Shown: piece by piece, positions 1 through 6,474 of the stretch
How positions within the stretch are numbered: the stretch's first letter is position 1
How the letters are laid out: every line of letters begins with the position of its first letter
Origin: an uncultured Oscillospiraceae bacterium
GTDB taxonomy: Bacteria > Bacillota > Clostridia > Oscillospirales > Oscillospiraceae
Length of the DNA stretch: 19,198 nt
NCBI GenBank assembly: GCA_910585815.1
Contig: CAJUFJ010000062.1
Location: 1-19,198 of the forward strand
Direction of reading: 5' to 3'
Made by a program: the position numbers and the translations under genes
The notes under the pieces: generated by a model
The model's database searches: none
Seen by the model: only the letters and a program-made list of their open reading frames with translations
What the model was told of the DNA's origin: nothing

Positions 1-503
1 ACACGGAATGGGCAGTTTTCCTGGCCGAAGCATCACAAAGGCGTGGAGCTTAATTCCATGATACCACTCTTTGCGTGTGGCATTGTAGCACTTGTTGCAC
101 AGCGGTTTTCCGACCTTGGCCCCAGTGCTGTTGGAACGTCTTGCCAGCATAATTGGGCAGGAATCCACTGCATAACAATGGGAATTCTCGCTGCGAGCTT
201 GAATTGTCTCCAGCCAAATTTCCGATAAAGCCCGAAATGCTCAGCAATACGGTTTAATCTGCGGCAAAACGCCTGGTAGCTGGGCAAGGCCGGAAACCAC
301 CCGAAAAGATGACTTTTCGTGTAGTTATAGATCGCTTTCCGCATCAACAATTGCTGTCTTTTGCCCCACAGGTAGACCGTAATCAACTCCTCATCTGTAA
401 ATTTGGGACAATTGTTGCTGCTTTGGCGTTGTAATTCTTCTCTAAATCTGCTATCATTGCATTGGCAAATGGTGCAGTATAATTCGATGAGTTTGTTTTC
501 CAC
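1..503 (-). pseudogene. DDE transposase, frameshifted and cut by the window edge
   Basis: The first part reads from a GTG at 503 (MENKLIELYC) through a conserved stretch around FTDEELITVYLWGKRQQ and LPSYQAFCRRLNRIAE. This looks like the N-terminus of IS4/IS982-type transposases common in Firmicutes. Near 240/241 the sense moves to another frame, which reads AFRALSEIWLETIQARSENS, then HCYAVDSCPIMLARR and KEWYHGIKLHAF down to base 1. The VDS motif should hold the first catalytic Asp. A single missing G after GCTGA (minus strand) explains the switch. The open frame that simply continues from the N-terminus gives unrelated residues. The C-terminal catalytic part lies outside the window. No terminal inverted repeat could be placed. 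I infer an inactive copy; programmed frameshifting is possible, but no slippery run is visible at the switch. The family assignment is from memory of the motif pattern. Confidence 0.75.
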
Positions 504-570
504 AAATCCATTCTCATCCTTTTTGTACCATTTGTCTTTATTTTTCTCCGATTTCTACTGTTTCGCACTT

Positions 571-822
571 TGAAAGGAGCTGTCAGCCGAAGGCTGAGTG
601 AGGATTGCGTTTTGCGAAGCAAAACATACGAAGTAAACAAAGTTTCCGCCCACCCGTGGGGCGCGACGACCCCGGCGCGCCATTCCATCCAGCGTATCAA
701 TTTGGCGGGCCGAGGTCGTCCCGCCCCACAAAAGTCCCCGAAACCTTGTTTATTTCATACATTTCGCCTGCGGCGAAATACAATCCTCCGCCCCAGTTTG
801 CGAACTGGGGCACCTCCTTTCA
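571..822. repeat. Nested palindromic element with inverted, hairpin-bearing arms
   Basis: This fills most of the gene-free stretch 504-992. The left arm (571-648) and the reverse complement of the right arm (739-822) follow one plan: TGAAAGGAG(C/G)TG, hairpin, GAGGATTG, hairpin, ATACGAAGTAAACAAAGTTTC (right arm: GTATGAAATAAACAAGGTTTC). The hairpins occupy the same places but differ in sequence. Left hairpins are TCAGCC-GAA-GGCTGA (583-597) and GTTTTGC-GAA-GCAAAAC (609-625); right hairpins are TTTCGCC-TGC-GGCGAAA (762-778) and CCCCAGTT-TGCG-AACTGGGG (791-810). A second palindrome (656-729) sits in the centre. No reading frame in it looks like protein. Its class (BOX/RUP/MITE-like) and function are unknown to me. 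Confidence 0.8.
656..729. repeat. Central palindrome of the nested element (GTGGGG ends)
   Basis: Two 27-base arms face each other, from GTGGGGCGCGACGACC rightwards and from the opposite end as GTGGGGCGGGACGACC on the minus strand. They differ at only three positions and are separated by about 20 bases. Each arm can also fold by itself, with GGGCGCG pairing to CGCGCC in the left arm and GGCGGG to CCCGCC in the right arm. The GTRGGG end and two-arm design match the elements at 10568-10634 and 11651-11711, so I group the three as one family. Confidence 0.7.
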
Positions 823-830
823 CTGGATAG

Positions 831-910
831 CCGTTAGCGGCTCTGCCGCTTACGGATATCGCGTCCCCCTCGCGGGAAAAAGGAGGCTTGCCCTCTGCGG
901 AGGGGACGAA
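831..910. repeat. Further inverted repeats beside the nested element
   Basis: GATAGCCGTTAGCGGC and GCCGCTTACGGATATC form an imperfect stem (14 of 16) around TCT. They are followed by a GTCCCC...GGGGAC pair enclosing GC-rich inner repeats (about 863-908). No coding sense is seen. This may be a remnant of a related intergenic repeat. Confidence 0.5.
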
Positions 911-920
911 AGGAATAAGA

Positions 921-946
921 AACGCCCCGCCAGACGGCGGGGCGTT
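921..946 (-). terminator. Intrinsic terminator of the rnf operon
   Basis: A perfect 11-bp stem AACGCCCCGCC / GGCGGGGCGTT has a 4-base loop and, read on the minus strand, is followed by TTTCTTATT. It lies about 50 bases after the rnfB stop codon. Confidence 0.8.
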
Positions 947-965
947 CATATTTAAGTTCTTTTTG

Positions 966-992
966 GTTACTTTTCTTTCAAGAAAAAGTAAC
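966..992 (-). terminator. AT-rich hairpin directly after rnfB
   Basis: GTTACTTTT...AAAAGTAAC forms a stem around TCTTGAAAG, beginning right at the rnfB stop codon (993-995). It has no strong T run on the minus strand, only CAAAAAG, so it is more likely an RNA 3'-end or pausing structure upstream of the GC-rich terminator. Confidence 0.45.
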
Positions 993-1793
993 TTACTCAG
1001 CTCCAGGCACGTGAATGACGCCCATGGGGCACTCCTTCACGCAGATCTGGCAGCCCACGCACTTGTCCTGGTCGATCTTGGCCAGGAAGTTCTCCACGGT
1101 GATAGCCTCCTTGGGGCAGGCCTTGGCGCACTTCATACAGCCGATACAGCCGGCGGTGCACGCCTTCCGGGTGTCGGGGCCCTTGTCCTTGTTCTGGCAC
1201 AGAACCACAGGCTTGCGCTTGTGCTCGGGGACAATGGAAATCACCGCGTTGGGGCACACGGCGGCGCAGGCGCCGCAGCCGGTGCACTTGGTCCGGTCCA
1301 CCTTGGCGATGCCGTCCACAATGTGGATGGCGTCGAAGGCGCAGGCCCGGGTACAGTCGCCGTAACCCAGGCAGCCGAACTTGCACAGTCCGTCGCCGCC
1401 GTAGAGGCCCTTGACGGCCTGGCAGCTCTGGATGCCCTGGAACTCGTACTTTTTCCCTGTCTTATCGCAGGTGCCGGAGCAGGCCACTACCGCCTTCATG
1501 GGGGTGGAGGAGCCGGCGTCCACGCCCATAATCTCCGCCACCTTGGCGGCGCAGGCCGCCCCGCCGGGGGTACACTTGTTGACGGCGTTGCCGTCCTCCA
1601 CGATGCTCTTGGCGTAGTCGGCACAGCCGGCACAGCCGCAGGCGCCGCAGTTAGCCCCGGCCAGCACAGCGGTGATCTTCTCCACCCGCTCGTCCACGGG
1701 GACGTACATGAAAATAGAGGCGGCCACCAGAATCACCGCGCCGATGAGGCCGACTACGGTAACCAGGATAATTGCCATTAAAATTGGATCCAT
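993..1793 (-). CDS. rnfB: Rnf electron transport complex subunit B
   Basis: A 266-residue iron-sulfur subunit that takes electrons from reduced ferredoxin and passes them into the membrane-bound Rnf complex. An N-terminal membrane helix covers residues 4-30. It is followed by the RnfB/Fe-S domain with C49-x2-C52-x4-C57 and C74. Four Cys clusters of ferredoxin type then follow: C137/141/147/151, C170/173/176/180, C216/219/222/226 and C245/248/251/255, the last three in CxxCxxCxxxCP form. This multi-ferredoxin tail is longer than in proteobacterial RnfB and is typical of clostridial versions. It is the last gene of rnfCDGEAB. Its ATG lies 15 bases after the rnfA stop, with a GGAGGGGGAG purine run in front. 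The operon ends just downstream at hairpins 966-992 and 921-946. Confidence 0.97.
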   Translation of the reverse strand: MDPILMAIILVTVVGLIGAVILVAASIFMYVPVDERVEKITAVLAGANCGACGCAGCADYAKSIVEDGNAVNKCTPGGAACAAKVAEIMGVDAGSSTPMKAVVACSGTCDKTGKKYEFQGIQSCQAVKGLYGGDGLCKFGCLGYGDCTRACAFDAIHIVDGIAKVDRTKCTGCGACAAVCPNAVISIVPEHKRKPVVLCQNKDKGPDTRKACTAGCIGCMKCAKACPKEAITVENFLAKIDQDKCVGCQICVKECPMGVIHVPGAE

Positions 1794-1808
1794 ACTACTC
1801 TCCCCCTC

Positions 1809-2432
1809 CTATGCTGCAACGTTGAAGATGGCGTCGATGATGCCGCCGAAGCCCATGAAGGACAGGGAGGTCACCGCGGCGGCCACCAGGGTGATGGGCA
1901 GGCCCTCGAAGCACTTGGGGGTAACGGCCTGTTCCACCCGGCGGCGTACGCCGGAGAACAGCACCATAGCCACCAGGAAGCCGATGCCCGCGCCGGCGGC
2001 GCAGACGATGGACTCGATGAAGTCATAGCCGTTGTCCAGGTTCAGAATGGTCACGCCCAGGATGGTGCAGTTGGTGGTAATCAGGGGCAGGTACACGCCC
2101 AGGGACTTATACAGGGCGGGGATGAACTTCTTCAAAAAGTTCTCCAGCAGCTGGACCAGGATGGCGATGATCAGAATGAACACGATGGTCTGGAGGTAGC
2201 CCATATCCCACTTCAGGGACCCGTCGGGGTTGGCGGGGGTGAGCAGGAAGGTCTGGATGGGCCAGGTGGCGGCGGTGGCCAGCACCATGACGAAGGTGAC
2301 GGCCAGGGACATGCCCACGGCGCTGTCCAGCTTTTTGGACACGCCCAGGAAGGGGCAGATGCCCAGGAACTTGGCCAGGACGTAGTTGTCCACCAGGATC
2401 ATGGTAAAGAAGATAACAGCAAGCTTCACCAT
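1809..2432 (-). CDS. rnfA: Rnf electron transport complex subunit A
   Basis: A 207-residue integral membrane subunit with six predicted helices, paralogous to RnfE/NqrE. With RnfE it forms the membrane core. C26 in GICPF and C122 in TNCTILG match the cysteine pairs that in the Rnf/NQR families ligate an intramembrane 2Fe-2S centre shared between the two paralogs (family knowledge). The start ATG overlaps the rnfE stop by one base (TAATG), and the ribosome binding site GGAGG lies in the last codons of rnfE, so translation is probably coupled. A charged cytoplasmic loop (SGVRRRVEQ) is seen near residue 160. Length is normal for the family. Confidence 0.97.
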   Translation of the reverse strand: MVKLAVIFFTMILVDNYVLAKFLGICPFLGVSKKLDSAVGMSLAVTFVMVLATAATWPIQTFLLTPANPDGSLKWDMGYLQTIVFILIIAILVQLLENFLKKFIPALYKSLGVYLPLITTNCTILGVTILNLDNGYDFIESIVCAAGAGIGFLVAMVLFSGVRRRVEQAVTPKCFEGLPITLVAAAVTSLSFMGFGGIIDAIFNVAA

Positions 2433-3109
2433 TACGCATTACCTCCTTCCACAGCGGGGGCTTCCTTCCTGGGCCGGGTGGTGAGCCAGGTGGCTCCGGC
2501 CATCAGGATACCGAAGACGAAGAAGCCGCCGGGGGCGCTGGTCATCAGGCTGAAGGTATCAATGGATTCGGGAATCACCTGAATCTTGAAGTCGGCCCCC
2601 AGGGCGGGGATCAGCTTGCCCAGGCCGGCCATCCAGGTGCCCGAGCCGATGATCTCGCGGATGGAGCCCATGATGGTCAGGGTGATGGTAAAGCCGATGC
2701 CCATGCCGATGCCGTCCAGGGCGGAGTCCACAATGCTGTTCTTGGAGGCGAACATCTCGGCACGGCCCAGGATGATGCAGTTGACCACGATCAGGGGCAG
2801 GTAGACGCCCAGGGCCTTGTCCAGGTCGGGCACGTAGGCCTTCACCACCATCTGGACCACCGACACAAAGCCGGCAATGACGGTGATGTAGCAGGGGATG
2901 CGGACCTGGTCGGGGATGATCTTCCGCAGGGCGGAGATCACGATGTTGGAGCACAGCAGCACAAAGGTGGCGGCCAGCCCCATGCCGATGCCGTTGGAGG
3001 CCATGGTGGTGACGGCCAGGGTGGGACAGGTGCCCAGGACAAGCCGCAGGACCGGGTTTTCGTTCAAAATGCCGTTGGTAAGGATTTTCATTTTACTGTT
3101 TTCACTCAT
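2432..3109 (-). CDS. rnfE: Rnf electron transport complex subunit E
   Basis: A 225-residue membrane subunit homologous to RnfA and NqrD. It starts with a short cytoplasmic tail (MSENSKMKILTNGI), then NPVLRLVLGTCPTLAVTT. C28 and C111 (VVNCIILG) are the counterparts of the RnfA cysteines for the shared 2Fe-2S cluster. The repeated GVYLPLI segment shows its internal similarity to RnfA. It starts 17 bases after the rnfG stop, with AGGTGAG as a modest ribosome binding site. The C-terminal tail (RPRKEAPAVEGGNA) is charged and probably cytoplasmic. All six Rnf subunits are present with no gap, so the complex should be functional. Confidence 0.97.
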   Translation of the reverse strand: MSENSKMKILTNGILNENPVLRLVLGTCPTLAVTTMASNGIGMGLAATFVLLCSNIVISALRKIIPDQVRIPCYITVIAGFVSVVQMVVKAYVPDLDKALGVYLPLIVVNCIILGRAEMFASKNSIVDSALDGIGMGIGFTITLTIMGSIREIIGSGTWMAGLGKLIPALGADFKIQVIPESIDTFSLMTSAPGGFFVFGILMAGATWLTTRPRKEAPAVEGGNA

Positions 3110-3126
3110 CTTGACTCACCTGCCTT

Positions 3127-3663
3127 TCAAGGAATGGCGTTGTACGCTTCAATGGCGGAGTTCATCGCCCGAAGCAGCGCCTTGCTGGAGATGGTGGCGC
3201 CGGACTCGGCGTCGATGTCCTGATTCAGAACCAGGGCCTGGCTGGCGTCCTGATCCATGTACCGCTCCCAGTAGGAGGGGGTAGCGGTCACCTTGCTGCC
3301 GAAGCCGGGAGTCTCCTGGGCCTCGGTGACCTTGATCTGCTTGATCTTGCCGTCGGGGGTGAAGGCGGACATCACGGTGATGGTGCCGCCGTAGCCCTTG
3401 GCGTTGCTGGTAATCACCCAGCCGGTGCCGTTGTCGGCGGCATAGACGTCGGACACATTGTCGATTTTAATGCCGTCCACCTTGGAGAACGCGCCCTCCG
3501 CCTCGGGGAGGAGCTCGTTCCGGGCCTCGTTCTGGGCCTTGATGGTGGCCTCCAGAATCACGGGGTAGGTGGCGGCGTTGGTGGCGGCCAGAGCGCCGGT
3601 AATCACGATGCAGATGGCGCACAGCACCACAATGGGCTTAAAAATCTTATTCCAGTTGCTCAT
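3127..3663 (-). CDS. rnfG: Rnf electron transport complex subunit G, FMN-binding
   Basis: A 178-residue protein with one N-terminal membrane anchor (residues 9-27) and an extracytoplasmic FMN-binding domain. The motif SGATISS (S154-S160) carries T157, the threonine expected to bind FMN through a phosphoester bond, as known for RnfG/NqrC. ETPGFGSKV (117-125) is the other conserved block. Covalent attachment needs the flavin transferase ApbE, which is not encoded in this window. The start ATG overlaps the rnfD stop as ATGA, so the two are translationally coupled. Length is near the family norm. Confidence 0.97.
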   Translation of the reverse strand: MSNWNKIFKPIVVLCAICIVITGALAATNAATYPVILEATIKAQNEARNELLPEAEGAFSKVDGIKIDNVSDVYAADNGTGWVITSNAKGYGGTITVMSAFTPDGKIKQIKVTEAQETPGFGSKVTATPSYWERYMDQDASQALVLNQDIDAESGATISSKALLRAMNSAIEAYNAIP

Positions 3664-4601
3664 TTTGCGGCCGCCTCCTTCTTCTTCGCGATGCCCAGCT
3701 TCGCCTGCCGGGTGTTGACCTCGATATAGGGGGTAATCAGGTTCATCAGCAGAATGGCGAAGGACACGCCCTCGTTCATGTTGCCGAACCGCCGGATCAG
3801 CATGGTGACCACGCCCAGGAAGATGCCGGCCACCAGCTTGCCCTTGTCGGTGGTGGGGGAGGTGACGTAGTCAGTGGCCATGAAGAAGGCGCCCAGCATC
3901 AGGCCGCCGGACAGCAGCTGGACCACGGGGTCCATGCCGAAGCACAGGGACAGCACAGCCACAGTGGCCAGATAGGTCACGGGAATCATGGGGCTGATGA
4001 CCTTGGTGGCAATCAGGTAGAGGCCGCCCACCAGGATGCAGATGGCGCAGGTCTCGCCCAGCACGCCGCCGTGGTTGCCCAGGAGCAGGGTGACATAGTC
4101 GCCCGCGCCCAGCTCGCCGGCCACGGCCAGGGGGGTGGCGGAGGCCAGAGCGTCCACGCCGTTCTCAGGCAGGGGGTAGGCGGACATCTTGGCGCCGAAG
4201 CCCACAGCCAGGGAGATGCGGGCTACGATGGCGGGGTTGGCAAAGTTGTAGCCCAGGCCGCCAAAGAGCTGCTTAATAATCACAATAGCGATAAACGCGC
4301 CCACAATGGCCATCCACCAGGGGAGGGTAGCGGGCATGTTGAAGGCCAGCAGCAGGCCGGTGACCACGGCGGAGAAGTCCGCAATGGGGATCTCCCGGCC
4401 CATCAGCTTACAGTAGGCCCACTCGAAGAAGACGCAGGCGGCCACGGTGACGGCGGTGACAATCAGGGCGTTAAAGCCGAAGATAATCACGGAGGCGATC
4501 AGCGTGGGCACCAGGGCCAGACACACCTTGCCCATGATGCTCTGGGTGCTGTCCGGGCTGGTAATGTGGGGGGCAGCGGTGACAATCAGCTTGTTATCCA
4601 T
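3660..4601 (-). CDS. rnfD: Rnf electron transport complex subunit D, FMN-binding
   Basis: A 313-residue membrane subunit of the NqrB/RnfD family with about ten helices. It carries the second covalent FMN; LASATPLA, near residue 156 of this protein, fits the modified-threonine site although the usual SGAT is SAT here. GLGYNFANPA (about residues 116-125) is a family signature. I chose ATG 4601, which shares one base with the rnfC stop (TGATG) and lies nine bases after GGAGG. A GTG three bases earlier (4604) would add one residue. The Lys/Ala-rich end (KKKEAAAK) overlaps the rnfG start. Confidence 0.96.
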   Translation of the reverse strand: MDNKLIVTAAPHITSPDSTQSIMGKVCLALVPTLIASVIIFGFNALIVTAVTVAACVFFEWAYCKLMGREIPIADFSAVVTGLLLAFNMPATLPWWMAIVGAFIAIVIIKQLFGGLGYNFANPAIVARISLAVGFGAKMSAYPLPENGVDALASATPLAVAGELGAGDYVTLLLGNHGGVLGETCAICILVGGLYLIATKVISPMIPVTYLATVAVLSLCFGMDPVVQLLSGGLMLGAFFMATDYVTSPTTDKGKLVAGIFLGVVTMLIRRFGNMNEGVSFAILLMNLITPYIEVNTRQAKLGIAKKKEAAAK

Positions 4602-5908
4602 CACTTCTTACCTCCATTCTTCATCATGATCTTGGCCAGGGCGATGGAGGGGGCCAGGGGCCGCTTGGCCGGGCAGACGAAGGAGCAGGTGCCGCAGCTC
4701 ATGCACAGGTCGGCGTTGAGCTCCACCAGCAGCTCCACATTGCCGTCGTTATAGGCCTGGACGATCTCCTTGGCGGACAGGCCCAGGGGGCAGGCGTTGG
4801 TGCACCGGCCACAGTGGATGCAGTTGGTGGCCTTGGGCAGCTGGGCCATCTTCTTGGAGAAGGCCAGAACGGCGTTGTTGTTCTTCAGGATGGGCTGGGA
4901 CAGGTCAGCGATACAGTTGCCCATCATGGGGCCGCCGTAGAGCACCTTGCCCGGCTCGTCGGTGAAGCCGCCGCAGAAGTCCATCAGCTCCTGCACCGGG
5001 GTACCGATGATGACCTCCACGTTCTTGGGCTCCTTGATGATGTCGCCGTCCACGGTGAGACGCTTGGTGGTCAGGGGCATGCCGGTGGCCAGGTACTTGC
5101 CCACGAAGGCCACGGAGGTGACATTCATCACCACCACCCCCACGTCAGAGGGCAGGCCGGGGAAGGGGACCTCCCGGCCGGTGCAGTTCTCAATGAGAAC
5201 CTTCTCAGCGCCCTGGGGGTAGCGGCAGGGCAGCTCCTTCACCTCGATGCCGGCGGTGGCCACGCTTCTCATTTTGGCGATAGCCTCGGGCTTGTTGCCC
5301 TCGATGCCGATGATGCACCTGGGAATCTCCAGATACTTCATCACCGCCTGGATGCCCTCCAGGATGTACTGGGTGTCCTCCAGGAAGCAGCGGTTGTCCG
5401 AGGTGATATAGGGCTCACACTCGGCGCCGTTGATGAGGAGGGTGTCAATCTCGTCCAGGTTCTTGGGGGAAAGCTTCACCGCCGTGGGGAAGCCCGCGCC
5501 GCCCAGGCCCACCAGGCCGCTGGCCCGGACGGCATCCTGGAAGGACTTGAGATCGGTGACGGTGGGGGGGGCGACCGCCGGGTCCACCGTCTGCTTGCCG
5601 TCGGGGATGATCACTACCGCCGTCTGGGGGGCGCCATTGGGGGCGGTGATGGTGATGATGCCGTCCACCGTGCCGGACACGCCGGAGTGGATGTCGCAGG
5701 ATACAAAGCCCCCCGCCTTCCCCACCACGGTGCCCACACAGACCTGGTCGCCCTTGGCCACCTGAGGGGCGGCGGGGGCGCCGATGTGCTGGCCCATGGA
5801 CAGAACGATCTTGGAGGGCAGCGGCATCTTCACGGTCTCCTGGTTGGACGTCCGCTTTTCATGCGGGACCTGCGCGCCATGCGCAGATCGTGTTAGAAAT
5901 TTGCTCAT
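4601..5908 (-). CDS. rnfC: Rnf electron transport complex subunit C, NADH-binding
   Basis: The 435-residue peripheral subunit where NAD+ is reduced. Domains: an N-terminal RnfC barrel-like region (to about residue 125) with SMGQHIGAPAAPQVAKGD; an NADH/FMN-binding fold with GLGGAGFPT (134-142) and NGAECEPY (160-167), as in NuoF-type proteins; a SLBB-like region; and two 4Fe-4S motifs, C363/366/369/373 and C402/405/408/412. The start at 5908 (MSKFLTRSAHG) is chosen because AGGGAGGT lies 12 bases upstream and homologs begin here. The frame stays open for 44 codons further upstream, but that stretch is unlike the family and has the promoter close by. First gene of the operon. Confidence 0.96.
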   Translation of the reverse strand: MSKFLTRSAHGAQVPHEKRTSNQETVKMPLPSKIVLSMGQHIGAPAAPQVAKGDQVCVGTVVGKAGGFVSCDIHSGVSGTVDGIITITAPNGAPQTAVVIIPDGKQTVDPAVAPPTVTDLKSFQDAVRASGLVGLGGAGFPTAVKLSPKNLDEIDTLLINGAECEPYITSDNRCFLEDTQYILEGIQAVMKYLEIPRCIIGIEGNKPEAIAKMRSVATAGIEVKELPCRYPQGAEKVLIENCTGREVPFPGLPSDVGVVVMNVTSVAFVGKYLATGMPLTTKRLTVDGDIIKEPKNVEVIIGTPVQELMDFCGGFTDEPGKVLYGGPMMGNCIADLSQPILKNNNAVLAFSKKMAQLPKATNCIHCGRCTNACPLGLSAKEIVQAYNDGNVELLVELNADLCMSCGTCSFVCPAKRPLAPSIALAKIMMKNGGKK

Positions 5909-6084
5909 GTAAGTTTTCGACCTCCCTATAACTTGCTGGGATACCGCGGACCAGGCGGTCTGCTTCGCCCTCTCCAGCGCCGGGCCGCGGCTGCCGTGCC
6001 CGGCCTGGGCCGGACACACGACAAAACCCGCCGGTTCCACTCCTCTGTTTTTGATGAAACCGTCGGTCTTGCTGCGTAAAGGTA

Positions 6085-6113
6085 ATGATACACCAGACCG
6101 GGGGAGAATGCAA
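6085..6113 (-). promoter_or_regulatory. Sigma-A-type promoter of the rnf operon
   Basis: On the minus strand TTGCAT (6108-6113), a 17-base spacer and TATCAT (6085-6090) lie about 180 bases upstream of rnfC. The preceding gene ends in a terminator at 6171-6205, so rnf needs its own promoter here. I looked for a Rex-type inverted repeat (TTGTTAA...TTAACAA) between 5909 and 6220 and saw none. Confidence 0.6.
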
Positions 6114-6170
6114 GTTTTTTGTGGCGGCAGGTCCCCTTTTTCGGCAAAATTTTTTCCCGGAGGGGAGTAT

Positions 6171-6205
6171 AAAAAAAGCGCGGGGGGAAATTTTCCCCTC
6201 CGCGC
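6171..6205 (-). terminator. Intrinsic terminator after the Cys-rich peptide gene
   Basis: Minus strand: GCGCGGAGGGGAAA pairs with TTTCCCCCCGCGC and is followed by TTTTTTT. This is a strong rho-independent terminator 15 bases after the stop at 6220-6222. It isolates rnf from upstream transcription. Confidence 0.88.
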
Positions 6206-6219
6206 ACCGGATTGGCGCC

Positions 6220-6369
6220 TCAGCAGCCGCAGCCGTTGTTGCAGCCGCAGTTGTTATTGCAGCAGCAGTTGTTGCCGCCCCAGCCGCCGCAGCTGAACAG
6301 GATGATGATAAGGATGATGATCCACAGGCAGCTGTTGCCGCCCCAGCCGTTGTTATTGCAGCACCCCAT
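6220..6369 (-). CDS. 49-residue Cys/Asn/Gly-rich single-helix membrane peptide
   Basis: Begins MGCCNNNGWGGNSC, then a hydrophobic helix LWIIILIIILF (about residues 15-25), then SCGGWGGNN and a tail of CCCNNNCGCNNGCGC. About a quarter of the residues are cysteine. I chose the ATG at 6369 because AGGAGG lies eight bases upstream; the frame runs 21 codons further but has no ribosome binding site there. The layout (Cys/Gly/Asn-rich flanks, one CLWIIILI helix) resembles small YjcZ-like or spore-associated peptides of Firmicutes, but I do not recognise a named family. It is monocistronic: its own terminator follows and a sporulation-type promoter may precede it. Function unknown; metal binding or disulfide cross-linking in the spore coat is only a guess. 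Confidence 0.8.
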   Translation of the reverse strand: MGCCNNNGWGGNSCLWIIILIIILFSCGGWGGNNCCCNNNCGCNNGCGC

Positions 6370-6426
6370 AATGAGTACCTCCTGAATTATGAAAGTATTA
6401 AGAGGGCTGTCTGCCGCTCTCGATAC

Positions 6427-6456
6427 CATCATATGGCCCGGGAGAAGAATGGGTGC
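6427..6456 (-). promoter_or_regulatory. Possible sigma-K/E-type promoter of the Cys-rich peptide
   Basis: Minus strand: GCACCC (6451-6456), whose AC is followed by 17 bases and CATATGATG (6427-6435). This fits the mother-cell pattern AC-N16/17-CATANNNTA except for one base. No good sigma-A hexamers are seen in the same stretch. A tentative call. Confidence 0.35.
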
Positions 6457-6474
6457 ATGGGAAAAAGCGCCCCT

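Noticed and set aside
888..1781. Long plus-strand open frame across rnfB
   Set aside because: Antisense shadow: low-complexity Ala/Gly/His/Leu translation opposite a clear RnfB with intact Cys clusters.
4814..5896. 360-codon plus-strand frame across rnfC
   Set aside because: His/Gly/Ala-rich antisense translation, no ribosome binding site, opposite a fully conserved RnfC.
5909..6040. N-terminal extension of RnfC from 6040
   Set aside because: The added 44 residues are unlike RnfC and a ribosome binding site precedes the ATG at 5908.
5909..6220. Rex operator upstream of rnfC
   Set aside because: No inverted repeat close to TTGTTAA...TTAACAA or TTGTGAA...TTCACAA could be found.
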